A stretch of 64,000 bases of DNA, taken from the NCBI RefSeq assembly GCF_019393635.1, contig NC_057864.1, positions 476,116,617 through 476,180,616 on the forward strand, read 5' to 3'. This DNA comes from Dromiciops gliroides (taxonomy: Eukaryota; Chordata; Mammalia; Microbiotheria; Microbiotheriidae). A program made the position numbers and the translations under genes. The first letter of the stretch is position 1; each line of letters opens with the position of its first letter. The notes under the pieces were generated by a model. It worked only from the letters and a program-made list of their open reading frames with translations, did no database searches and was not told where the DNA came from. Below are positions 30,861 to 41,647 of this stretch, in pieces.

Positions 30861-31507
30861 AGGGAAGGAAGCAGCCAGCATTATTGACTCGGTGACATTG
30901 AGCCCCTGGCTAAGGACTGAGCCAGCTCAGCCAGTTCAGCTGAAGTCCAGGTCTCTTCATTCTCCTCTTCCAGGAGCTCCCAGGCAGGGGGGTGGGACCT
31001 CAGCCAACTTGGCCAACAGCTCTTCCTCTTTCTCCTTCTGGGAAACTGCAGGACCAGCTTCGGTCTCCCAGAAAAGCAGGGCCCACCCCCAGCCCTCTCC
31101 CACTGCATTTCTCCGAAGAGAAAGCCTTAGGTTGCCAGGAGTCCTCGAGGGAGTCGGGGAGGGTGTTTTTGAGAGAAGGGAGGAGCTGGAGAACGTGTCC
31201 CAGGTAGAACAGGTGGCATCCCCCTGGCATTGTTTGCTCTGCTGACTCCAAAAGGCACCGACCCACCCTTACCCTCCCACCTACCCAGACTCCAGGCATA
31301 GGGAGATGTATGGGGCTTGGGCCAGGCTTTCTGTCCAGGGGAGAGTCCAATCTCTGCCAAGCACAGGGACCCAAATAGTCAGGGAAAACGGAAGAAAAAA
31401 GGGTGCATCCAGCTAGGGTACAGGTAAGGTGATGGGGTGAAGGACAGCCACAGCAAGCCTCACTGCCCCACTTCCCCTTCTGTCCAAGATCCTCCCGAGG
31501 ATGCGCC

Positions 31508-32137
31508 CTACACGTAGTTGCTGGTGGGGGCAGAACGGGCAGCGGTGTACTTAGCTGAGTAGGGCTTCTCACTCCGGGGTGGGCAGTTGCAGCAGAGTAG
31601 GGCCCCTCCGAGCAGGAGCAGGCCTGAGGCAGCCCAGCCGATGTACAGGGAGGCGCCCATCTCCCTCTTCTGTCCAGAGGCCACCAAGGGGTTGTAGAAG
31701 TCCCGGATAACGTTGTGAGCCGTCCAGGAGGTAGGGATGATGATCAGGATGCCCGCCAGGATGAAGACGACGCCAGCCACGATCATGGTCTTGGCCTTGG
31801 AGGTCTCGTCCTCCACACAGTTGGTACACTTGCCACCCACCAGGGCCAGGAGAACTCCGAGTGCTGCCACAATGATGCAGATGACCACTAGGGCCCTGGC
31901 TGCCTGCAGGTCCTGGGGCAGCGCCAGCAGCGAGTCGTACACCTTGCACTGCATCTGGCCCGTGCTCTGCACCACGCAGTTCATCCACAGGCCCTCCCAG
32001 ATGGTCTGCGCCGTCACGATGTTGCTGCCGATGAAGGCCGTCACCCGCCACATGGGCAGCGCGCAGGACAGCATGGAAGCCAGCCAGCCCAGCACGGCCA
32101 GGGCAATGCCCACTACCTGGAGCCCCATGGACCCCAT
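31508..32137 (-). CDS. CLDN4: claudin-4
   Basis: Claudin-4 is a four-pass tight-junction membrane protein that seals the paracellular path of epithelia and limits sodium passage. The single coding exon gives 209 residues, the same length as human. The start ATG has G at -3 and +4, and an in-frame TAG lies four codons upstream. Membrane segments are roughly 8-28, 82-102, 117-137 and 162-184. The first extracellular loop has W30, W47-GLW51 and the disulfide pair C54/C64, the claudin signature. R81 ends that loop. The second loop carries NPLVA (149-153), the site bound by Clostridium perfringens enterotoxin in claudin-3 and -4. The C-terminus SNYV is a PDZ ligand for ZO proteins, with Y208 as a known phosphorylation site. 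The sequence is nearly identical to human CLDN4; claudin-3 differs in the second loop and tail. Confidence 0.98.
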   Translation of the reverse strand: MGSMGLQVVGIALAVLGWLASMLSCALPMWRVTAFIGSNIVTAQTIWEGLWMNCVVQSTGQMQCKVYDSLLALPQDLQAARALVVICIIVAALGVLLALVGGKCTNCVEDETSKAKTMIVAGVVFILAGILIIIPTSWTAHNVIRDFYNPLVASGQKREMGASLYIGWAASGLLLLGGALLCCNCPPRSEKPYSAKYTAARSAPTSNYV

Positions 32138-32337
32138 CCCCTCGGCCTAAGAGGGAGCCGAGAAACGAGAGAAGCAAGAGAAGCTGCCGCTGGGCACCTG
32201 GAGAGGCTTGGGGTCAAGGTTCCACGCTCAGGCTCTCCAGGGAGGGAAGTCCAGCTGAGGAGGAAGCTCTCGGAGAGAAAGCCCAACTCTGTCCTCACAG
32301 GTGCAGCGAATGAAGCTTCCCGCCAGATGTTAGGGAG

Positions 32338-32383
32338 TTATAAGGCTTGAGGGTGTGGCAGGGGGAGGGAGGAGGAGGCGGGG
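32338..32383 (-). promoter_or_regulatory. CLDN4: CLDN4 core promoter: TATA-like box and GC box
   Basis: On the minus strand CTTATAACTC (TTATAA at 32338-32343) stands about 30 bp before the expected start. About 35-45 bp further upstream is a GC box (GGCGGGG on the plus strand, 32377-32383) within a run of G-rich Sp1-like sequence. Sp1 control of CLDN4 is known from human; its use here is inferred. Confidence 0.6.
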
Positions 32384-32419
32384 TTTCGACCAAGGCCTCC
32401 ATCTGACCAGTTCCTCTGG

Positions 32420-33154
32420 ATTCCTCCGCGTCTAACTAGCAACAAAGACACTTTCAGGCCCCCGGTCAGGGCCCCAGGGAGGAGACTGGGGCCCCTGAGT
32501 CACTCAGGCTGACATCCTGGAGAGTGAGTCTCAGAGGAAACTGAACTCTCCCTTCAAAGTCCCAGGGTGCTGAGGTCAGATCAGAGGCAGACGGGGTTGA
32601 GTCAGGTCCCCCCCCACCCAGTCAGGAGGGTGACTCCCCAAGGACAGGAGGGAGGGGGAGGGGTCTGGGGGAACCTAGGCTCAAGCTTCTGCTCCGGATC
32701 CGGGATCGAACAATCGAACACCTCTCTCCCACCTGAGAGTTTGCTAAAGCGCCGTGTGGAAATCCTCCGGGGGAAGGAGGCTGCTACTGTTGTTGTCACC
32801 CCGATTTTAAAGAACAATAACAAAGATAATTACTATCATCACCATTACTGGCAGGTGTCTATACTCATTAGCATCCTCTTAACTGGCCTCAGTGCTTAGC
32901 CTGCACAATCTCATCCAGTAGATCAAGGGGCTGGGTATCCGGGACTGGGTCCAGTCCCTTTCACCCACTAGTGGATCCCCCCCCCACACACACACACACC
33001 TTCCGAAAGAGCATGAACTGAATGAATCTCGGATCCTCCATCCCACTTTCTCTTCTTAAACAAAGGCAGAGTCTAAAAAGTAGTGAAATGGGGGGGGGGG
33101 AGCTCTTTCAAGAGTATTTCCCCTGAGGGTATTGAATGGTCTGTGCATAAATCT
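32420..33154. other. CLDN4 upstream region, unassigned
   Basis: No exon recognised. It contains C-runs (32610, 32979), a G-run (33089) and a MIR-like TGCTTAGCCTGCACAATCTC piece. It may hold CLDN4 regulatory sites, but none can be named. Confidence 0.4.
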
Positions 33155-33280
33155 AAAAATGGAAGGGTCCTTGGAGACCAATTAGTCCAACTCCCTTGTT
33201 TTACAGACAAGGAAACTGAGGCTCAAAAGGGAATACAGTGTGCCCAAGACGAGACAGGTAGGAAGCGACAGAGCTGGAGG
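33155..33280 (-). repeat. MIR-like CORE-SINE
   Basis: TTAGTCCAACTCCCTTG, TTTTACAGACAAGGAAACTG and AGACGAGACAGGTAGGAAGC. Confidence 0.7.
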
Positions 33281-33299
33281 GAGAGGCAGCCTGATGCCA

Positions 33300-33535
33300 T
33301 AAAAGTGCAGACATTCGAGTCAGAAGATCTGGGTTCTAATTCTGGCTCTACCAGGGGATGATAGAGAGGACCAGACTAACTAATCATGTGGAGGACAGAA
33401 ACTCTGCTTTCTGTGTTGCTCCTTATTCTCTGTGTCACCTTGAGCAAGTCTTTTAACCTTCCTGGGCTTTGGTTTCCTTCTCTGAAAAATGATAAATTTG
33501 GACCAGATGACTTCTAAGGTCTTTTCCAGCTTTAT
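33300..33535 (+). repeat. MIR/MON1-like CORE-SINE
   Basis: AGATCTGGGTTCTAATTCTG, CACCTTGAGCAAGTCTTTTA and the end AAGGTCTTTTCCAGCTTTAT. Confidence 0.65.
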
Positions 33536-33559
33536 GTCTAAGAACAAGACATTATAAAG

Positions 33560-34160
33560 AGAATTCACAAGGGTCCTTACCTTCACAGAGCTTTGGTCTA
33601 AGGGGAAGTGGGCAATTACCTAAATAACTAGATGAAGAAGGATGTGATAAGTGTCTTCGAAGACACACAAACAGGTGTTAGCGGAAGTCAGTAGAGGGAA
33701 GAGCTCTCCGCTCCCAGTGGGGGTGGGCAGAATCAGAGAAGATTTTCTGTAGGAAATTGTCTTGGAACTGGACCTCGAAGATTATTGCAGGGAGACAGAG
33801 AGGGAGGACACCCTAGGGAGAGGAAGCAGCAGAAAACACCAAGGTAGGAACTAAGGGGTGTGTCCTAGGCACAGGGAGGAGTCCATTTGAGCACTGTATA
33901 GAGCACTGGATAAAGTGTGGGGGAGTTGGGTGAGATAAGGCTGGTGCCAGCCTGGGGAATTTGGATTCCTCATCGCTTCAGGGAAATTAATCTGGAGGCA
34001 AAGAGGAGGCTGGAGTGGAGGAGGGAGAGACTGGTGGTTAGGAAACCAATTAGGAAGTTTCTGCAATAGGCCAGATGGGAGGTAATGAGGGCCTGGATGA
34101 GGGTGTAGGCAGTGAGAACAAAAAGGAGAGGATAGATGTGATAAACATTATTAAGGGGGA
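33560..34160 (+). repeat. ancient LINE-like repeat copy
   Basis: CTTGGAACTGGACCTCGAAG, TAATCTGGAGGCAAAGAGG, TTCTGCAATAGGCCAGATGG and GAGGTAATGAGGGCC follow the order of the repeat at 50385-53170. Confidence 0.6.
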
Positions 34161-34299
34161 AATGGGCGGGCTTTGCTGCTGCCTGATTGAATCAGCCTAG
34201 AAGTCAAGGAAGGGGGATGTCTGAGAGAGCCAACCTGGGCAGTACAGAGGAGATGGCCATGGTGGTATGGTCATCACCTAACTGTAGAGTAGGAGAAGG

Positions 34300-34468
34300 A
34301 AGAGACAGAGGGAGGGAGGAAGGAAGGAAGGAAAGAAGGAAGGAAGGAGAGAAAGAGGGAGAGAAAAAGGGAAGGAGGGAAGGAAGGAAGGAAAGGAGGG
34401 AGGGAGAGAAGGAGGAAGGAGAGAAAGAGGGAAGGAGGAGGGAGGGAAGGAAGGAAGGGAGGGAAGAA
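34300..34468. repeat. GGAA/GGGA purine repeat
   Basis: Interrupted GGAA, GAGG and GAAA units on the plus strand, 168 bp, purine only. Confidence 0.95.
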
Positions 34469-34500
34469 AATCAAGCAACTATTAATAAAAATAATAACTA

Positions 34501-34693
34501 GCATTTAAATAGCAGTTACTACGTGCCAGGCACTGTGCCAAGCACTTTTTACAAATATTATCTCATTTGATACAACAACCTTGTGAGGTATGTGTTAATG
34601 TTAATCCCCATTTTGCAGATTCAGCACTTGAGGTAGACAGAGGTTAAGTAAACCGTTCAGGGGTCACACAGCTAGTGAGTGTCTGAAGCTGGG
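34501..34693 (-). repeat. MIR-like CORE-SINE with long tail
   Basis: TACGTGCCAGGCACTGTGCC, TATTATCTCATTTGATAC and GTCACACAGCTAGTGAGTG are in order. Confidence 0.75.
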
Positions 34694-34740
34694 GTCGGGT
34701 TGGGCTTTAAGCTCTTTTTGGCATACATTAAATCATTTTT

Positions 34741-35081
34741 TTTTAATTGAATAGAATTTTATTTTCCAAAATATATGTAAAAACAAATTTTAACATCAAT
34801 TTTTAAAGAATTTGTGTTCAACTTCTCTTCCCCCTCCATTCCCACCCCCCATCCACTAGAATTCAAGCATTTCAAAATAAGTTATACATGAGTAGTCATG
34901 GAAAACATTCCCACATTAGCTAGGTTGTGAGAGAAAACAGTCAAAAAAAACCCCAAAACTTCAGATTGAGGAATTGTCAAAGAGGAAAAAAAATTTTTTT
35001 AAATGTGTTTCCTTCTGTTTTCAGATACTATCACTTCTTTCTCTGTAGATGGGTTGCCATTTTCATAAGTCCTTCATGGTT
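34741..35081 (-). mobile_element. L1 3' end with perfect 15-bp target duplication
   Basis: The plus strand has TTTTATTTTCCAAAATATATG, CAACTTCTCTTCCCCCTCC and CATTCCCACATTAGC. It is flanked by CATTAAATCATTTTT at 34726-34740 and 35082-35096. Confidence 0.9.
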
Positions 35082-35096
35082 CATTAAATCATTTTT

Positions 35097-35699
35097 AAGT
35101 ACCCTCTTACTTACAGATGAAGAGACCAGATGTCAGAGATGGGGGTTCAATCAGTAAATGTTTACTAAAGTGCCTATTGTGTGCTAACCACTGTTGGAGC
35201 CTCATTGCTAGGGATCCAGGCTGAGTGGTTGGGATGGAGAACTAAGTGTCAGGGGCTTCCTAGCAATGCAGTCCTATCCTCTCCTTCAGAAATCCCTACC
35301 TATGGCTCTGTGCTTACCCTGCAAACCCCATCCCTTCCCATAATTCCCCTGGGCCCACTGGAAGCCAAAGTTGCCTAATTGTGAACAGGCTAGAACCCAG
35401 GCACCCCATGATGAACACTGAGGAAAGGGTTTAACTCCAGCTGTTGGGAGCTATGGCCAGATGTTTAGGGGCAAAAGAAAAAGAAGATCCAGTGGTCAAA
35501 TCCATGGACAAGTTCCAGCTGACCCCAGATATAATAAAAACTCCCTGGGCACTGGGACTTTTATTTTTGTAACTGTATTCACAGGACCTGGTACAGAGTA
35601 GGCACCTAATAAATACTTGTTGACTGATTGTTGCCGGAGCATAGTCCCCACCTAACTAAGCCTTATCAACTGCTCTTCTCCCTGCCCTATGAAAAAAGT
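35097..35699. other. unassigned, with a MIR-type tail
   Basis: GTAGGCACCTAATAAATACT at about 35599 is a MIR or L2 tail; no gene recognised. Confidence 0.4.
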
Positions 35700-35885
35700 A
35701 GGTGGGTGGCATAGAAGAAAAAGAGCTGATTTTGGAAAAGCTGGGATCTGGATTCAAATTCTGCCTGTTGCTTACTACCTTTGACCTTGGGCAAGTAACA
35801 TTATTTCTCTGTGCCTCAGTGCCCATATCTGTAAAATGAGATGGCTGGACAAGCTAACCTCTAAAGTCCTTCCTACCTTTGGTCT
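35700..35885 (+). repeat. MIR-like CORE-SINE
   Basis: GGATCTGGATTCAAATTCTG, CCTTTGACCTTGGGCAAGTA and CATATCTGTAAAATGAG. Confidence 0.72.
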
Positions 35886-36540
35886 AGGTGGTCCTTCTCT
35901 GAAGAGGTTTGCAAACCTTGGGGGGCAGGAGGAGGCAGTTCCCAGGAAGCAGGTAATTAACTCAGGCTGTCTCCATACCAGCCAAACCTGCAACAACTAT
36001 TTGGAAGAACCTGTTCTACTGAAGGGGGCAGGGAGACAAGCAAAGATGACTGTTGACTGACCTCCAGCTGAGCTGACCCAGTCACACCCACTGGAACCAG
36101 CTCCCAGGAACAGGACTGTAGGGCAGTCCCCCTCCTCCCCCTCTCTACCCCCAAGCAGGGCCTAACCTTCCCCCTCAAAGATTCCCCCAACCCCTCCCTC
36201 CTCCACCTTTTCACCCTCTAAAACCCTCTCCTAGCTCTACAAACCATTCCTGGTGGCCACCCTCCCAAACCCTGCATGTCCCCTCTTTGCCCACCCCACC
36301 CAATCTCCAGGTCTCAAAGTTGCCTATATGGTTCTTAGACCCTCCTCCCCAAGCCCTCACTAACCAATCTTGCTTCACAGGAAAGCCGCTTAATAATTAA
36401 ACAAACAAACAAACAAACAAACAAATAAATAAATAATCCACTTATCACTCCTCCCTCCAAAACCCTCCACCAAAAAAAGAAAACAAAATAAAGACCCTCA
36501 TGGTCCCACACCCCAAAATAGATGTGAAATGTATTAAGAA
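35886..36540. other. unassigned, C-rich, with (CAAA)n
   Basis: No gene recognised. A CAAA/TAAA tetranucleotide tract is at 36401-36436. Confidence 0.45.
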
Positions 36541-37226
36541 GACAGGGCACAGTGCCATTGTCACCTCTATTATTTAATGTTGTACTAGAAATGTTAACTT
36601 AAGCAATAAGAGAAGAAAAAGGAATTAAAGGAATTAGAATAGGCAAGGAGGAAATAAAACTATCACTTCGAAGATGATATGATGGTATACTTAGAGAATC
36701 CTAAAGAATCAACTAAAAAACTACTTGAAACAGCAACTTTATAGCAAGGTTGCAGGATATAAAATAAATCCACATAAATCTTCAGCTTTTCTATACATGA
36801 CCCACAAAGCTCAGCAGCAAGAGATAGAGAAATTCCATTTAAAGTAACTGTAGATAATATAAAATACTTGGGAGTCTACCTGCCAAGACAAACCCAGGAA
36901 CTCTATGAACACAATTACAAAACAATGTTCACACAAATAAAATCAGATCTAAATCATTGGAAAAATATCAATTGGTCATGGATAGGCCAAGCTAACATAA
37001 TAAAAATGACAATTTTACTTAATTTATTTATTCAATGCCATACCAATCAGACTACCTAAAGATAATTTTATAGAGTTAGAAAAAATAATAACAAAATTCA
37101 TCTGGAAGAGCAAAATGTCAAGAATATCAAGGGAACTAATGAAAAAAAAAAGATATCTAGAAAAGTGAGCTAGCCATACCAAATCTGAAGCTATACTATA
37201 AAGTGACAGTCATCAAAACTATTTGG

Positions 37227-37419
37227 TTAACCCTCATTGCCCCTCAAAAAAGGTGGGGGGCAGCTAGGTGGTGCGGTGGATAAAACACTGGCCCTGGAGT
37301 CAGGAGTACCTGAGTTCAAATCCAGCCTCAGACACTTGACACTTAACTAGCTGTGTGACCCTGGGCAAGTCACTTAACCCCAATTGCCTCACCAAAACAA
37401 AAGAAAGAAAAACTTACGT
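37227..37419 (+). mobile_element. SINE fragment plus full CORE-SINE as one insertion
   Basis: A 28-base SINE 3' end (TTAACCCTCATTGCCCCTC and A-run) is followed directly by a complete CORE-SINE. The duplication AAACTATTTGG flanks the whole at 37216-37226 and 37420-37430. Confidence 0.9.
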
Positions 37420-38725
37420 AAACTATTTGGTACTGACTAAGAAATAAATAGAGTGGTGGATCAATAAAATAGGTTAGGCACAGGAGACACAGTAGTAAAT
37501 TACTATAGTAATCTACTGTTTGATAAACCCAAAGACTCAAGCTACTGGGATAGGAACTCAGTATTTGACAAAATCTGCTTGGAAAACTGGAAGATAGTAT
37601 GGCAGAAACTAAGCATAGACCAACATCTTACACTGTATACTAAAATAAGGTTAAAATGGTTATATGATTTAGACATAAAGGGTGATACCATAGGTAAATT
37701 AGGAGAGGAAGGAATAGTTCACCTCTCAGATCTACAGAGAGGGAACAATTTATGAGCAAACAAGAGGTAGAGAATATTATGAAATGCAAAATGGATAATT
37801 TTGATTACATTAAATTAAAAAGGTTTTATAAAAATAAAAGCAATGCAGCCAAAATTAGAAGGGAAGTAGAAAGCTGGGAAACAATTTTTACAGCCAGTGT
37901 TTCTCATAAAGGCCTCATTTCTAAAATATATAGGAAACTAAATCAAATTTATAAGAAAGCAAGTCATTCCCTAATTGAGAAATGGTCAAAGCATATGAAC
38001 AGGCAGTTTTTAGATGAAGAAATCAAAGCTATCTATTGCCAAATAAAAAAAATGCTCTAAATCACTATTGATTAGAGAAATGCAAACTAAAATAACTCTG
38101 AGGTACCACCTCACACCTATAAGATTGGCTAATATGACAAAAAAGGAAAATCATAAGTGTTGGAGAAGATGTAGAAAAATTGGAACACTAATGCATTGTT
38201 GGTGGAGTTGTGAATTGATCCAACCATTCTAGAGAGCAATTTGGAATTATGCCCAAAGGGCTAGGGGACTGTATGGGACCCAATAATATCACTACTAGGT
38301 CTGTATCCCAAAGACATCATAAAAAAAGGAAAAGGACCCACATGTACAAAAATATTTATAGTAGCTCTCTTTGTTTTGGCAATGAATTGGAAATGGAAGA
38401 ATGCCCATAAATTGGGGAATGGCTGAACAAGCTTTGGTATATGAATGTAATGGAATACTATTGTGCTGTAAGAAATGATGAGCAGGCAGATGTCAGAAAA
38501 ACCTGGGAAGACTTAAGTGGACTGATGCTGAGTGAAGTGAACAGAACCAGGAGAACATTATACACAGTAACAGCAACATTGTGTGATGATCAACTGTGAT
38601 AGACTTGGCTCTTCTCAGCAGTGCAATGACCCAAAACAATTCCAAAGAACTTATGATGGAAAATGTTCTCCATATCCAGAAAAAAGAACTGTGGATTCTG
38701 AATGCAGATTGAACCATACTGTTTC

Positions 38726-38884
38726 CCCTGTTCTTTTTTTTTTTTTTTGCTGAGGTAATTGGGGTTAAGTGACTTGCCCAGGATCACACAGCTAGTTAGT
38801 GTTAAGTGTCTGAGACCAGATTTGAACTCAGATCCTCCTGACTTCAGGGCCGATGCTCTATCCACTGCGCCACCTAGCTGCCCC
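38726..38884 (-). mobile_element. marsupial CORE-SINE in L1 3' UTR
   Basis: Reverse, full copy; the perfect 16-bp target duplication TGAACCATACTGTTTC is at 38710-38725 and 38885-38900. Confidence 0.95.
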
Positions 38885-39179
38885 TGAACCATACTGTTTC
38901 TACATTTTGTTGTTTTTTTCTTTTTTGAGGTTTTTTTCCTTTTGTTCTGATTCTTCTTTCACAACATGACTAATGCAGAAATGTGTTTCATGTGATTGTA
39001 CATATAAGATTGCTTTCTGTCTTGGGGAGGGAAAGGAGGGTGGGAGAAAAACTTGGAACTAAAAATCTTATGAAAACAAATGTTGAAAACTATTTTTACA
39101 TGTAACTGGAAAATAATAAAATACTTTTATGATTAAAAAAAAAGATGACAGGCCACAGTGCCCAGTTCCAGTCCTTTTC

Positions 39180-39329
39180 TTTTCTTTTTTTTAGTGAGGC
39201 AATTGGGGTTAAGTGACTTGCCCAGGGTCACACAACTAATAAGTGTTAAGTGTCTGAGGCCAGATTTGAACTCAGGTACTCCTGACTCCAGGGCCTATGC
39301 TCTATGCACTGCGCCACCTAGCTGCCCCC
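39180..39329 (-). mobile_element. marsupial CORE-SINE
   Basis: Full reverse copy with a T-rich left tail; GTCCTTTTC is found on both sides. Confidence 0.9.
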
Positions 39330-40174
39330 TTCTGTCCTTTTCAATCTCTCCAGATCCCTACTAAAGCCTCTTCACCAACACTTCCTACAGATATCCATTC
39401 GTTTCTTCATTCATGTGCTAGTTGATGGGGATACATTTTTTTTCAACAACAAACATTTATTTTATTTTCCAGTTACATGTAAGGGTAGTTTTCAACATTC
39501 ATTTTCATAAGATTTAGGGTTCCAAATTTTTCTTCCTTCCTCCCTCCCTTTCCTCCCCCCTCCACAAGATCACAATCAGGTTATATATGTACAATCCACA
39601 AGTGTTCTTTTTATCAGTTCTTTCTATAAGGGTGCATAGTAAGCTTCCTCATTAGTTCCTTGGGAATGTTTTGGATCATAGCACTGCTGAGAGTAGTTAA
39701 GTCATTCACAATTGCTCATCGAACAATACTGCTGTCACTACGCACAATGTCCTCCCAGCTCTGCTCACTTCACTAATGAACATCGATGTTCATTAGTCTT
39801 TCCAGGTTTTTCGGGGATCATCCTGTTTGTCATTTCCTGTAGCACAAGACCATTCCACTACAATCATATAACACAGCTTTCTCCATCATTCCTCAATTGA
39901 TGGACATTCCCTTGATTCTCAATTCTTAGCCTCCACCAAGAGTTGCTATAAATATTTTTTGTACAATTTTTCCCTCTTTTCTCTTTTTCATGATTACTAT
40001 TGTTAACTGTTTCCCTTCTATCCTATTTCCTTCCCCATGGTATTTATTCTATTATCCATCTTCTTTCATTCTATAACTCTTCAAAAGGGATTTGCTTCTA
40101 TCTGTCCCCTCCCCCACTCTGCCCTTCCTTCTTTTCCCCCTCTCTCTTTATCCCCTTCCCCTCCTATTTACCTG

Positions 40175-40410
40175 CAGGGTTAGAGAGATTACTCCACCCA
40201 ATTGAATGTGTACATTATTCCCTCCTTGAGCCAATTCTAATGAGATTGAGGTCTTTGAGCCAATTCTGATGAGTGTTAGGCTCATTTACTGCCCAGATTA
40301 AACAGATTACTACACCCAGTTGGGTGTGTCTGTTAGTCCCTCCTTGAGGCAGCTCTGATGAGTTTAAGTTCTTTGAGCCTTTTCTGCTGAGTGTAAAATT
40401 CATTTACTGC
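40175..40410. repeat. tandem duplication of about 117 bp in the half-LINE 3' UTR
   Basis: Two adjacent units share AGATTACTMCACCCARTTG, CCCTCCTTGAG, TCTGATGAG and CATTTACTGCCC, at about 40187-40298 and 40305-40410. They differ at many sites, so the duplication is old. Confidence 0.8.
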
Positions 40411-40540
40411 CCTGCTCCTCTCCCATCTCTCGACCAACTCCATAGTCTTTTCCTGTTTCTTTCATGTAAGATTTCATTTCTGCCCTTCCCCCTCCCCCAG
40501 TGAATTCCCTTCACCCCTCAATTTAACCCTAAAGATTTCA

Positions 40541-40668
40541 TCACCTAGCTAGGTGACACAGTGGACAAAGCATCACCCCTGGACCCAGGGAGATCCCAGC
40601 CAAAACCCGGCCTCAGACACGAGACAGTTGCCCACTGTATGACCCCAGGTATGTCCCCCAGCTCCAAT
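40541..40668 (+). mobile_element. diverged CORE-SINE
   Basis: CTAGCTAGGTGACACAGTGG, GGCCTCAGACACGAGACAG and TATGACCCCAGG keep the CORE-SINE order but are more diverged than most copies here. Confidence 0.75.
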
Positions 40669-40671
40669 TTT

Positions 40672-41647
40672 TTATGGTTCTCTAGGGTCTTGTATTTGAA
40701 AGTCAAATTTGCCATTCAGTTCAGGTCTTTTCATCATGAATACCTGAAAGTCTTCTTTTTCATTAAAGTCCCATTTTTTCCACTGAAAGATAATGCTGAG
40801 TTTTGTTGGGTAGGTGATTCTTGGTTGTAATCCCATTTCCTTTGCCCTTTGGAATATCATATTCCATGCCCCCCGGTCTTTTAATGTAGAAGCTGCTAGA
40901 TCTTGTGCTATCCTGACTGGGGCTCCACAGTACTTGAATTCTTTCTTTTTTGGCAGCTTGCAATATTTTCTCCTTGACCTGAGAGCTCTGGAATTTGGCT
41001 ATAATATTCCTAGGAGTTTTCCTTTTGGGATCTCTTTCTGGAGGTGATTGGTGGATTCTTTCAATTTCTATTTGAGCTTCTTCTTCTAGAATTTCAGGGC
41101 AATTTTCCCTGAGAATATCTTAGAAGATGGTGTCTAAGCTCTTTCCTTGATCATGGTTTTCAGGAAGACCAATAATTTTCAGATTATCTCTCTTGGACCT
41201 ATTTTTTAGGTCAGCAGTTTTTCCCAGAAGATATTTCGCATTGCCCTCTATTTTTTTATTCATTTGAATTTGCTTTATTGTATCTTGGTTTCTCATAAAG
41301 TCACTGGCTTCCACTTGTTCAATCCTAATTCTTAGGCAATTGTTTTCATCAGAGAGCTTTTGTACCTCTTTTTCCATTTGGCCAATTTGACTTTTCAAGC
41401 TGTTGACTTTTTTCTCATGTCTTTCCTGCATCACCCTCATTTCTCTTTCCATTTTTTCCTCTACCTCTCTAACTTTATCTTCAAAATTCTTTTTGAGCAC
41501 CTCTATGGCCTGAGACTAATTCATATTTTTCTTGGAAGCTTTAGATATAGGGGCCCTGATGTTGACATTTTCCTCTGAGGGTGCGCCTTGGTCTTCTTTG
41601 TTACTGAAGAAACTTTCTATGGTCCTCCCCTTTCTCTGTCTGCTCAT
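40672..41647 (-). pseudogene. LINE ORF1 protein remnant
   Basis: It begins MSRQRKGRTIESFFSNKED. A premature TAG follows KASKKNMN. The longest open piece (41120-41500, 126 codons) is a heptad-rich coiled coil leading to KRDNLKIIGLPE, the start of the RRM. The end at 40672-40860 is the conserved C-terminal domain. ORF1p is an RNA-binding trimer of LINE particles; this copy is decayed. Confidence 0.8.

Larger units (their letters stand above)
29966..32312 (-). other. CLDN4: CLDN4 transcription unit (UTRs and coding exon)
   Basis: The limits are inferred from a TATA-like box at 32338-32343 and minus-strand AATAAA signals at 30021-30026 and 29987-29992. This gives a 5' UTR of about 170 bases with no upstream ATG and a 3' UTR of about 1.5 kb. 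No intron is needed, as in human CLDN4. A (GA)n tract on the sense strand lies in the 3' UTR. Confidence 0.7.
36557..39146 (+). mobile_element. L1, 5'-truncated, split by SINE insertions
   Basis: The copy starts inside ORF2 (the translated phrase SPLLFNVV) and runs through the ORF2 C-terminal domain to the 3' UTR and A tail. Frames at 36868-37059 (GVYLPRQTQELYEHNYKT) and 37752-38060 (SLIEKWSKHMNRQF) match L1 ORF2p. Reading is broken into short frames, so it is dead. The 16-bp flank GACAGGSCACAGTGCC is at 36541-36556 and 39147-39162. SINEs lie at 37227-37419 and 38726-38884. Confidence 0.95.

Noticed and set aside
31000-31572. 190-codon minus-strand frame after the CLDN4 stop
   Set aside because: It lies in the CLDN4 3' UTR, in another frame, with no family likeness.
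31569-32177. Long second reading frame (202 codons) overlapping CLDN4, and a 137-codon antisense frame
   Set aside because: These are shadows caused by the GC-rich claudin sequence. The first lacks an ATG at its start, and neither resembles a family.
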